Positions 25,631-32,793 of a DNA stretch of 64,000 bases are shown in pieces. Position 1 is the stretch's first letter, and every line of letters begins with the position of its first letter. The stretch lies in the NCBI GenBank assembly GCA_902776455.1, contig CACYQI010000011.1:1-64000 (forward strand). Reading direction: 5' to 3'. Below the pieces are notes generated by a model that searched no databases, was not told where the DNA came from, and worked only from the letters and a program-made list of their open reading frames with translations. This stretch comes from an uncultured Bacteroidales bacterium. GTDB taxonomy: Bacteria; Bacteroidota; Bacteroidia; Bacteroidales; Bacteroidaceae. The position numbers were made by a program, and so were the translations under genes.

Positions 25631-26209
25631 TTACTCTTTCTTTAGGAATTCTTTCAGCAATGCTACGGCTTCCTGCTTTGCAGCTTCGAGGTCGTCGTTG
25701 ATGATGATGCGGTCGAACTGCGGAGCGAATGTCATCTCGTACTTTGCTTTTGCCACTCGCTCGTCTATCTGCTTCATGTCGTCGGTGGCACGCCGTAGGA
25801 GGCGCTCCCGCAGTTCCTCGACCGATGGGGGCTGTATGAAGATGCTCAGGGCGCTGTTGCCGTAGTATCGCTTGATGTTGATGCCGCCTTTGACATCGAC
25901 GTCGAACACTACGTTCAGCCCTGCAGCGAGCTTCTCCTCCACCTGGCTCTTGAGGGTGCCATAGAAGCGGCCTTCATATACTTCTTCATACTCCAGGAAG
26001 TCGTCGGCCTCTATGTGGCGGCGAAAGTCTTCTTCCGACAGGAAGTAGTACTCCACGCCGTTCTGCTCCGTGCCCCTCGGCGGACGGCTCGTGGCGCTGA
26101 CGCTGAAAGCCAGCCGGAACTCGGGATGCTCCTTCATCAGATAGTTCACGATGGTGCTCTTCCCGCTCCCAGAAGGAGCGGAAACGATAAGTAATTTACC
26201 TTTTACCAT
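25631..26209 (-). CDS. gmk: Guanylate kinase
   Basis: A 192-aa kinase converting GMP to GDP. The P-loop is SAPSGSGKSTIV, and the GMP-binding region has SVSATSRPPRGTEQNGVEYYFLS. FDVDVKGG and IFIQPPS complete the family pattern. It sits between yicC and nadD; the yicC-gmk order is common in bacteria. Confidence 0.97.
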   Translation of the reverse strand: MVKGKLLIVSAPSGSGKSTIVNYLMKEHPEFRLAFSVSATSRPPRGTEQNGVEYYFLSEEDFRRHIEADDFLEYEEVYEGRFYGTLKSQVEEKLAAGLNVVFDVDVKGGINIKRYYGNSALSIFIQPPSVEELRERLLRRATDDMKQIDERVAKAKYEMTFAPQFDRIIINDDLEAAKQEAVALLKEFLKKE

Positions 26210-26277
26210 TTAACCATTTACCATTTAATAGTTTTGGGAGATAGAGGGAGATAGGGGGGCTTTCGTGGGAGGCTCTT

Positions 26278-27156
26278 TTACATCACGTTCAGCACTTGCT
26301 CCTTAATCTGTTCCAGTTCGTCCTTCATCTTGACGACGATGTTCTGCATCTCTGCCTGGTTGCTTTTGCTGCCGGTGGTGTTGATTTCGCGGCCCATCTC
26401 CTGGGCGATGAAGCCGAGCTTCTTGCCTTGCCCGTGGCCTTCTTCCATCGTATGGCGGAAGTACTGGAGGTGGTTGGCGAGGCGTTGCTTCTCCTCGCTT
26501 ATGTCGAGCTTCTCGATGTAGTATATCATCTCCTGCTCCAGACGGTTCTTGTCGTACTGCACATCGGGTATGGCGGCCAGCCCTTCGGTGATGCGCTGCC
26601 GTATCTTCTCCACGCGTCCTTTCTCGTAAGGCTCTATGCTGGCGAGCAGGGCGGCGATGTTGTCGAGTTTCTCCTCGAACTTCTTCTGCAGGGCGGCGCC
26701 TTCCTGCCGGCGGAAAGCCATGAGGTGGTCGATGGCCTGCTGCACGACGTCGCGAGCCACCACCCATTCCTCTTCCGTGAGTTCTTGCTGCACTTCGCCG
26801 CGCGTCAGCACGTCGGGCATGCGGGTCAGCGTGTGCCAATAGTCGTCAGGTTCAGGGATGCCGTACTTCGCCGAGAGGTCGAGCATCTGCCGATAGTAGG
26901 CGGCTACGAGTTCGCCGTTGATGGGGCTGGCTGCTGCCTGGTCCTGCTGCTCCGTCCAAAGGTTGAGTTCCACCTTGCCGCGCTCCAACGCCTGCGTTAT
27001 CATGGCCCTCACCTCCATCTCCTTCTCCCTATAGGCGGGAGCTACGCGTGTGGAGAGGTCGAGAGCCTTGCTGTTGAGCGACTTCACCTCTGCTATAATC
27101 TTCTTTCCCTGGAATGCGGCCGAGGCTTTGCCGTATCCCGTCATTGATAATATCAT
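26278..27156 (-). CDS. YicC/YloC family endoribonuclease
   Basis: A 292-aa protein of the YicC family, reported as an RNase acting on RNA stability. Characteristic parts are the start MILSMTGYGKA, KSLNSKALDLSTR, and the C-terminal domain YDKNRLEQEMIYYIEKLDISEEKQRLANHL, GKKLGFIAQEMGREINTTGSKSN. First gene of the yicC-gmk-nadD operon, with a promoter box at 27177-27184. Confidence 0.95.
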   Translation of the reverse strand: MILSMTGYGKASAAFQGKKIIAEVKSLNSKALDLSTRVAPAYREKEMEVRAMITQALERGKVELNLWTEQQDQAAASPINGELVAAYYRQMLDLSAKYGIPEPDDYWHTLTRMPDVLTRGEVQQELTEEEWVVARDVVQQAIDHLMAFRRQEGAALQKKFEEKLDNIAALLASIEPYEKGRVEKIRQRITEGLAAIPDVQYDKNRLEQEMIYYIEKLDISEEKQRLANHLQYFRHTMEEGHGQGKKLGFIAQEMGREINTTGSKSNQAEMQNIVVKMKDELEQIKEQVLNVM

Positions 27157-27176
27157 GTCTGAGCTGTATTTTTGTG

Positions 27177-27184
27177 CAAAGGTA
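27177..27184 (-). promoter_or_regulatory. -7 box (TACCTTTG) for yicC-gmk-nadD
   Basis: A perfect TAnnTTTG box 21 nt before the yicC start. Confidence 0.7.
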
Positions 27185-27282
27185 CGGGATTTTATTCAAA
27201 AAGCCAAATATATAAATCCAAAAAATGCAGTCTTTGCGACATCTTCATTGCCTATGGAAAGAAACGCCCCAAGAGGGGCAGG

Positions 27283-27371
27283 TTTACGCTCCGTGGAGCA
27301 TCGGCTTACGCTCCGTGGAGCATCGGCCTTTCCTCCACGGAGCATCGGGCTTCGCTCCACGGAGCGTGAGG
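27283..27371. repeat. 22-bp-period array, locus B
   Basis: Four cores (GCTCCGTGGAGC or CTCCACGGAGC) start at 27288, 27310, 27332 and 27354, exactly 22 bp apart, with linkers such as ATCGGCTTAC and ATCGGCCTTT. Each core is a perfect or near-perfect palindrome. It lies in the divergent gap between yicC and the pRiA4b-like gene. Confidence 0.8.
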
Positions 27372-27510
27372 AAGGCCCCCCTTGGGAGGACTTTCCACCT
27401 GCTTGCACCGAGCAAGGAAATCTCTGCCCCAAAGCAAGGTTTTCTCTTCCTCCGGAACCTCAACAACCACAAAAAAACACATAATAACGAAGTATTGGAC
27501 TGATGACTGA

Positions 27511-27540
27511 TTGAGGTTCGACAAATTCTTCGTATCTTTG
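27511..27540 (+). promoter_or_regulatory. Promoter (TTG, 19 nt, TATCTTTG)
   Basis: TTG at 27511-27513 and TATCTTTG at 27533-27540 with 19-nt spacing, 40 nt before the pRiA4b-like gene. Confidence 0.7.
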
Positions 27541-27580
27541 TGGCGCAAAACAAAGCTTATCATCAAATCATCAGAACCGT

Positions 27581-28561
27581 ATGGCTAAAAGGGTAAAATT
27601 CAATCCCACTTACAACAAACGGGAACAGAAGGTGGACACGTTGTTTGAGGAAATACTCAAAGAGCTTCCCGAGGAAACGAGACAGGAAATGGAGAGTATG
27701 GGCATCCACAGCTTTGACGAGCTCTATGAGATGATGCTTTCTGTCGGCATCGACCCTATGAAAATGATGGATTATTCCTTGAAGCACAAAGAGATTCCTG
27801 CCGACTTCAATCCGAAAGACGTGATGCTCGACGAGGAGTTCTACGAGAATGACGACGAATACTTCGACGACGACCTGGACGACGACGAGGAGGACATCGA
27901 CGAAGAATACCTGCTCGGCTTGGAACTGCCTAAGAAGAGATTCATCGGCCCCTCGAAGCGCGAGTTCCTCATCCGCATCAAACTGAACAAGGCTCCTGTC
28001 AAGATATGGCGCGAACTGGTGGTCCCCTCCAACATCACCTTGGAGCTGTTGGCTTACGTCCTCATCGATGCGATGGGATGGAAGCACGAACACCTGTATC
28101 AGTTCGTGACGAAGAATAACGTGTCTTATGTGAACTCCTTTCAGATGAAGGAGAGAGCAAACAGCTTCATGCCTTTCTTCTCTCGTGTCGTGGAAAGGAA
28201 CAGCGAGAAGACAACGTTGGAGATGGTGCTGCAGCCGAAGGGCGAACGCATGAAGTTCGAGTACGACTTCGGCGACTCCTGGACGCACGACCTCTGGGTG
28301 AAGGCGGCACGCGACTATGCTCCCGGCGAAGAACCCGCCATCCGCTTGCTGAAGGGACAGGGAGCATGCCCGCCCGAGGACTGCGGCGGCGTCTGGGGAT
28401 ACGCCGAACTCCTTGAAATGAACAAGAAAGCGCGCAAGACGGCCGACGAAAAGGAACGGCTGGAATGGTACGACATCCCCAAGGGCTATGACCCCGACGA
28501 CTGCGACCTCGAATGGCTGCAGGAAGACGTGGAAGACCTCTGGGAGAGAATCAAAGAGTGA
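27581..28561 (+). CDS. pRiA4b ORF-3-like protein
   Basis: A 326-aa protein. Its second half matches the plasmid pRiA4b ORF-3 family: IRIKLNKAPVKIWRELVVPSNITLELLAYVLIDAMGW, FEYDFGDSWTHDLWV, and LKGQGACPPEDCGGVWGY. That domain occurs as a passenger of some transposons and as a stand-alone bacterial protein; its biochemical role is unknown. The N-terminal third is specific, with a very acidic run (DDDLDDDEEDIDEE) near residue 100. The frame is intact with its own promoter. Confidence 0.88.
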   Translation: MAKRVKFNPTYNKREQKVDTLFEEILKELPEETRQEMESMGIHSFDELYEMMLSVGIDPMKMMDYSLKHKEIPADFNPKDVMLDEEFYENDDEYFDDDLDDDEEDIDEEYLLGLELPKKRFIGPSKREFLIRIKLNKAPVKIWRELVVPSNITLELLAYVLIDAMGWKHEHLYQFVTKNNVSYVNSFQMKERANSFMPFFSRVVERNSEKTTLEMVLQPKGERMKFEYDFGDSWTHDLWVKAARDYAPGEEPAIRLLKGQGACPPEDCGGVWGYAELLEMNKKARKTADEKERLEWYDIPKGYDPDDCDLEWLQEDVEDLWERIKE

Positions 28562-28656
28562 AGAACGAAAGACTCCCTCTGACTCCCCATCCAGGCGAGG
28601 GAAGCCTCCCCATAGAGGGGGAGGTTTGGAGAGGGTCTGTTTAATTGTAAATTACT
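28562..28656. repeat. GC-rich palindromic repeat
   Basis: Contains CTCCCCATCCAGGCGAGGG, GCCTCCCCATAGAGGGGGAGG and GGAGAGGGTCTG between two plus-strand genes. A member of the GC-rich family. Confidence 0.5.
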
Positions 28657-29166
28657 ATGGTGAACCCTATCGTTAGCATCATCATGGGCAGCACGAGCGA
28701 CCTGCCCGTTATGGAGAAAGCAGCCAAGTTTCTCGATGAAATGGGCATTCCTTTCGAGATGAACGCCTTCTCTGCTCATCGTACACCTCAGGAAGTGGAA
28801 GTCTTCGCCCGTACAGCAGAAGAGCGCGGGCTGAAGGTCATCATTGCCGGTGCAGGCATGGCTGCCGCCTTGCCTGGCGTAGTGGCAGCCAGCACGACGT
28901 TGCCCGTCATCGGCGTCCCCATCAAGGGAATGCTCGATGGACTCGACGCCATGCTCAGCATCATACAGATGCCTCCCGGCATACCCGTGGCAACCGTCGG
29001 TGTCAACGGTGCACAGAACGCGGCAATCCTTGCTGCCGAGATGCTTGCCTTGAGCGATGATGCACTTGCAGGGAAGCTTCACGACTACAAGCTGAGCCTC
29101 AAGGAGAAGATTGTCAAAGCAAACGAAGAGCTGAAAGAGGTGAAGTATAACTATAAAACTAACTAA
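28657..29166 (+). CDS. purE: 5-(carboxyamino)imidazole ribonucleotide mutase
   Basis: A 169-aa class I PurE that moves the carboxylate in the sixth step of purine synthesis. The nucleotide-binding SIIMGSTSDLPVMEKAA, SAHRTPQEV and IIAGAGMAAALPGVVAA are clear. Length is normal. No partner purK lies next to it. Confidence 0.96.
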   Translation: MVNPIVSIIMGSTSDLPVMEKAAKFLDEMGIPFEMNAFSAHRTPQEVEVFARTAEERGLKVIIAGAGMAAALPGVVAASTTLPVIGVPIKGMLDGLDAMLSIIQMPPGIPVATVGVNGAQNAAILAAEMLALSDDALAGKLHDYKLSLKEKIVKANEELKEVKYNYKTN

Positions 29167-29256
29167 AGACCCCTCTCCTTCTCCCCCGAGGGGGAGTGAC
29201 TGCCGCTGCGAAGAAGCCTCCCTTTAGGGGAGGGCCGGGAAGGGTCTTTACGAGGG
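29167..29256. repeat. GC-rich palindromic repeat
   Basis: Two C-rich/G-rich inverted units, CTCCCCCGAGGGGGAG and CCTCCCTTTAGGGGAGG, with outer AGACCC...GGGTCT arms. It follows purE and probably ends its transcript. Confidence 0.6.
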
Positions 29257-29295
29257 GGCGGTGCAGTCTTTTGCCCGCCGGATGTATCTATATAG
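29257..29295 (+). promoter_or_regulatory. Shared upstream motif, copy 1
   Basis: GGCG-G-TGCAGTCTTTTGCC followed by GGATGTATCTATATA, 38 nt before the sigma-barrel fusion gene. A second copy precedes the CotH gene at 31864-31902; 33 of 39 positions agree, including the whole TGCAGTCTTTTGCC block and the TATCTATATA block at the same distance. It has the layout of a two-block promoter but no TAnnTTTG box, so an alternative sigma factor is plausible. Confidence 0.55.
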
Positions 29296-29332
29296 ACATG
29301 GGGCCACGATCATATCCCGCCCCGACGTTAAT

Positions 29333-31000
29333 ATGGATCTAAACGACACTGTCAGCAAAGCAAAGGAAAAAGACGCCAAGGCATTCGCCTCGCTCTATGC
29401 GGCCTATCAGCCCCAGATGCTCGGCGTGTGCATGAACATCATCCGCGAGGACAAGCAGACCGCCAGCGACCTTGTGCACGACGCCTTCATCCTGGCCTTT
29501 GTCTCGCTGGACAGCCTAAAGGACAACCATAAATTTGGGGAGTGGCTGACGACAATCGTCAGGAACGTCTCGCTGAAACACGTCAGTCGCAGGGAACGGG
29601 AACACCTGCTTTCCGTCAGCTCGCTCAGGGAGGACGATGCCGTGTTCACCGCCTCCTCGCCGTCGCCCGAAGAGGAGCTTTACTACCAGGAACTGCTCCA
29701 GCTCATCAGCCGTCTGCCGGAAGGTTACGGCAAGGTTCTGCGACTCTCGGCCGTCGAAGGCTTTTCCCACAAGGAGATTGCCGAGATGCTCGGCATTGCG
29801 CCCCATAGCTCGTCGTCGCAGTTGTCGCGTGCCAAGCGTCTGCTCAGGCAGTTGATGAGCCGCAGGGCAGTCGGCGTGACGGCCCTCCTGCTACTTCCCC
29901 TCTTGTCGTATCTCGTTTTCAGGAAGAAAGGAAGCCCCCTCCCCGCCCCCCCTTTGGGGGAGTGCCCCATTGAAGAGCAAGGGGAAAGTCCCCTTTCCCG
30001 AAGAGGAGAGGCTTCCGCGGCGAGCTCTTCCCCATCGAAGAAGGTCGAGAGGAGGCCGCAGACGAATGGCGTCGATTCTGTCCCCGAAACCAGTGAAGAC
30101 GTTTTTATCACCCGAGTCGAGGACGACTCTGTCGGCATACAAGTAGTCGATTCTGCCAAGGAAAGAGACATCCTGCCGCCAGAGCCGACGCCCCACGAGG
30201 TCATCCGCCAGAAGGAGAAACGGCAGTGGCAACTGGCCGTGAGCGGTAGCTTCGGACAGGCTCAGACACAGAGCGGAGGCCTTCTTCTCGCCACAAACAC
30301 GCCGCCATCACCTTCCGTAGGCTCGGACGTTCCAGAGCCAGACGCACCCACGTTTGTTATTCCAGACTACATCAACACTTGGGAGGACTATGCCCAATAC
30401 CTCCGCTTCCTCTCCTCGAGCACTGCCAACATCCCTGCCGACACCACCTGCCTCATCAGTATTGCCGACCACAACACCGGCGAAATAATTCAACGCGAGC
30501 ATCACGACATGCCTATCACATTCAGCTTCTCGCTGTCGAAACAGATAGCAAAGAGGTGGAGCATCGAGACCGGTCTGCAATACTCCCTGCTCGAGTCCAG
30601 CTTCCAGATGGGCGAGAACGGCTACAGCGTCAGCACCCGACAGCAGGCGCACTACCTCGGGGTGCCTTTCCGCGCGTCGTACCGATGGCTGGAGTACAGG
30701 AACCTCTCGGCCTACAGCTCGCTCGGCGTCATGTTGCACATCCCCCTTGCGGGCAGTAGGCAGACGCAGTACACGGTGGGCTGGCAGAGCCTCAATGCAG
30801 ACAAGCAGTACTTCACGCCCGCTTTGCAATGGCAGACCGGCGTCAGCTTCGGCCTGCAGTACAGGATAGCACCGCACACCAGTCTCTTCGCCGAACCCTC
30901 CTTCAACTGGTTCATCCCCAACGGCAGCGAGACGCATACGTCCTGGACAGAGCATCCCTTCATGTTCACCTGTCCGTTCGGAGTGAGAGTCAGCTGGTAG
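29333..31000 (+). CDS. ECF sigma factor fused to a membrane helix and outer-membrane barrel
   Basis: A continuous 555-aa frame with an unusual order. Residues about 10-80 are sigma region 2 (FASLYAAYQPQMLGVCM, DLVHDAFILAF, FGEWLTTIVRN). Residues about 115-175 are sigma region 4 (LISRLPEGYGKVLRL, GFSHKEIAEMLGI, SQLSRAKRLLRQL). Residues 179-196 are one transmembrane helix (AVGVTALLLLPLLSYLVF). A Pro/Ser/Glu-rich linker follows to about 297; its first part is encoded by a GC-rich palindromic repeat. Residues 298-555 alternate like an outer-membrane beta-barrel and end in GVRVSW. It would place a sigma factor on the inner face, a linker across the periplasm and a barrel in the outer membrane. Bacteroidetes anti-sigma factors of this design are known (double-membrane-spanning anti-sigma family); here the sigma domain itself is attached. 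The start at 29333 is favoured by the beginning of sigma region 2. Confidence 0.85.
   Translation: MDLNDTVSKAKEKDAKAFASLYAAYQPQMLGVCMNIIREDKQTASDLVHDAFILAFVSLDSLKDNHKFGEWLTTIVRNVSLKHVSRREREHLLSVSSLREDDAVFTASSPSPEEELYYQELLQLISRLPEGYGKVLRLSAVEGFSHKEIAEMLGIAPHSSSSQLSRAKRLLRQLMSRRAVGVTALLLLPLLSYLVFRKKGSPLPAPPLGECPIEEQGESPLSRRGEASAASSSPSKKVERRPQTNGVDSVPETSEDVFITRVEDDSVGIQVVDSAKERDILPPEPTPHEVIRQKEKRQWQLAVSGSFGQAQTQSGGLLLATNTPPSPSVGSDVPEPDAPTFVIPDYINTWEDYAQYLRFLSSSTANIPADTTCLISIADHNTGEIIQREHHDMPITFSFSLSKQIAKRWSIETGLQYSLLESSFQMGENGYSVSTRQQAHYLGVPFRASYRWLEYRNLSAYSSLGVMLHIPLAGSRQTQYTVGWQSLNADKQYFTPALQWQTGVSFGLQYRIAPHTSLFAEPSFNWFIPNGSETHTSWTEHPFMFTCPFGVRVSW
29935..30030 (+). repeat. GC-rich palindromic repeat inside the sigma-barrel gene
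   Basis: GCCCCCTCCCC, CCCCCCTTTGGGGGAG and CCCCTTTCCCGAAGAGGAGAGGC lie inside the reading frame right after the transmembrane helix. They encode the low-complexity start of the periplasmic linker (about residues 200-235). Confidence 0.65.
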
Positions 31001-31781
31001 CGGACGCGTGCCTCTGCAACAGATACCAGCAGCTGGAGCTGAGAAAGTTCCTCAGGTAAGGCATGGCGGAAGCCCATCGGGGCAGTCGGCATGGCGGGAG
31101 GTTGAACTTTACCTTGTAGTGCGGATTGATGAAGAAGAGCGACCTGTCTGCTATCGTCAGGCCCGACGAGCCGATAAGTCGCTCGAAGGACTCGATCGTC
31201 GTGCGCGTTTCTCTGATTGACAGCAGTTCCTGGAGGCAATCGTCGCTCTCGCCTGCCCAGTGGATGATGCCTTTGTAAAGCGGCAAGGGCAGGAGGTGAA
31301 CGAATGGCAGATGGGCGAGAAACATGTTCCTGCAGATTTGTTGATGTCCTCCGAAAGGCATTTGCCAAGCAGGAAACGACACGAAGGCGACGCCGTCTTC
31401 GGCCAACAGACTGCTCACGAGCGAGAGCAGACGCGCTTTGTCGGCCACGTGTTCCACGACGTCGTGGCAGATGATAACGGAGAACTTCTCCCCAGGCTGA
31501 AGTCGAAAGATGTCCTGGCAGACGAAGCGTCCCTCCGCCTGTGCTTTTGCAAAGAACTCCCGAGCCTGTCTGATTCGCACGCGAGCGATGTCGATGCCTG
31601 TCACTTCAAGCCCTGCCCTGGCGAAGGGAAGCAGATTGCCGCCCTCGCCACACCCTATCTCCAGCACCTTCTGACCTGTTCCGATTTCGTGCCAACGGCT
31701 GACGTAAGGCATGAAGTAGCAACGGCTCGTCTCTGCCAACTCGTTGAAGTAGCGGCTCCTGTTGATGTGTCTGTCCTGCAT
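30990..31781 (-). CDS. Class I SAM-dependent methyltransferase
   Basis: A 263-aa methyltransferase of the class I Rossmann type. Motif I is VLEIGCGEGGNLLPF, followed by VTGIDIA (motif II acidic residue) and FSVIICHDVVEHV (motif IV). The AWQMPFGGHQQICRN segment resembles methyltransferases that act on small molecules or surface-glycan intermediates. The substrate is not readable. It is convergent with the sigma-barrel gene, overlapping its last 11 nt. Confidence 0.88.
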   Translation of the reverse strand: MQDRHINRSRYFNELAETSRCYFMPYVSRWHEIGTGQKVLEIGCGEGGNLLPFARAGLEVTGIDIARVRIRQAREFFAKAQAEGRFVCQDIFRLQPGEKFSVIICHDVVEHVADKARLLSLVSSLLAEDGVAFVSFPAWQMPFGGHQQICRNMFLAHLPFVHLLPLPLYKGIIHWAGESDDCLQELLSIRETRTTIESFERLIGSSGLTIADRSLFFINPHYKVKFNLPPCRLPRWASAMPYLRNFLSSSCWYLLQRHASATS

Positions 31782-31863
31782 ATCTGTGTTCGTTTGGTTC
31801 CGATTGTCGTTAACATTGATGTCGGGTGCCGACAGATGACTGCACGGACGCAGTTTCCCCGAA

Positions 31864-31902
31864 GGCGATGCAGTCTTTTGCCAGGGGGATATATCTATAT
31901 AT
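31864..31902 (+). promoter_or_regulatory. Shared upstream motif, copy 2
   Basis: GGCG-A-TGCAGTCTTTTGCC then GGATATATCTATATA, 57 nt before the CotH/lamin-tail gene. It matches copy 1 upstream of the sigma-barrel gene in both blocks and in spacing. Confidence 0.55.
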
Positions 31903-31958
31903 AATAATGCAGACAGACAGCAGCATTTACTATTTATTCATTTTCAATTATCCGAAAG

Positions 31959-32729
31959 ATGAAAAGACTCCTTTGTTTGATAGCGCTTGCCGGCGGCAGC
32001 ACGGCAGCAATGGGCGGGGCGGGGCACTCGCTCAAGTTCACGGAAGTATGCGTGGCGAACATCGACCAGACGATTGACTTCTCCCATAACTACGGCAGCT
32101 GGGTGGAGGTTTGCAACAATGGCGAGGCCGACGTGTCGCTTGACGGATGGTACATCAGTGACGACGCGACGAACCTGACAAAGCATCGACTCAGCGGCTA
32201 CGGCGTGTTGAAGCCGGGCGAATATCGTGCCATCTTCTTCGACCACAATGCAGCCGACGGGGTGTTTGGACCAGACGCGTCGAGGCAGGTGAGGTTTAAG
32301 CTCAGCCGGAAAGGTGGGTCGCTCTTCCTTTCGCAAGACGGCACCTCGGCCGACCTCTCGCTTTCCTATCCGCCTTCCATCCCGCGATGCAGCTACGCGA
32401 GAGTGCATCTTCAGGCCAACGAATGGCAACACCAGGGCTTGCCGACGCCGGGAGAAGCCAATGCCAGTCTGTTCGCGTCGGAGCAGTTGCCGCCTCCCGA
32501 GGTCAGCTGCGACACCCGGCTCTTCACCGAAGCATTCGACGTCCGGGCCGACTTCCCTGCAGGAGCGACGCTTCGCTACACTTTAGACGGCAGCACGCCA
32601 ACGCTCACGAACGGACAGACAAGCACCGACGGCCGCTTCCACATCAGCGCGACAACCGTGCTCAGGCTGCGTCTGTTCGCTCCCGAAAGGCTTCCCAAGC
32701 GGCATCGTCACGCGCACGTATATATATAA
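31959..32729 (+). CDS. CotH/lamin-tail surface protein, N-terminal part (frameshifted)
   Basis: The 5' part of a secreted protein: signal MKRLLCLIALAGGSTAAMG, then a lamin-tail-like domain (LKFTEVCVANIDQTIDFSHNYGSWVEVCNN, DGWYISDDATNLTKHRL, LKPGEYRAIFFDH). A chitobiase-like C-terminal domain (LRYTLDGSTPTLTNGQTSTDGRF) follows. The frame is lost at about 32683-32690, turning FAPKGFPSGIVTRTYIYKDK into an unrelated 15-residue end. The rest of the protein continues in the next frame (see 32794-34782). Confidence 0.8.
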   Translation: MKRLLCLIALAGGSTAAMGGAGHSLKFTEVCVANIDQTIDFSHNYGSWVEVCNNGEADVSLDGWYISDDATNLTKHRLSGYGVLKPGEYRAIFFDHNAADGVFGPDASRQVRFKLSRKGGSLFLSQDGTSADLSLSYPPSIPRCSYARVHLQANEWQHQGLPTPGEANASLFASEQLPPPEVSCDTRLFTEAFDVRADFPAGATLRYTLDGSTPTLTNGQTSTDGRFHISATTVLRLRLFAPERLPKRHRHAHVYI

Positions 32730-32793
32730 GGATAAGGACTACTACCTCCCCATCGTCGCTATTACAACCGACCCGCGAAACCTCTACGACGGC

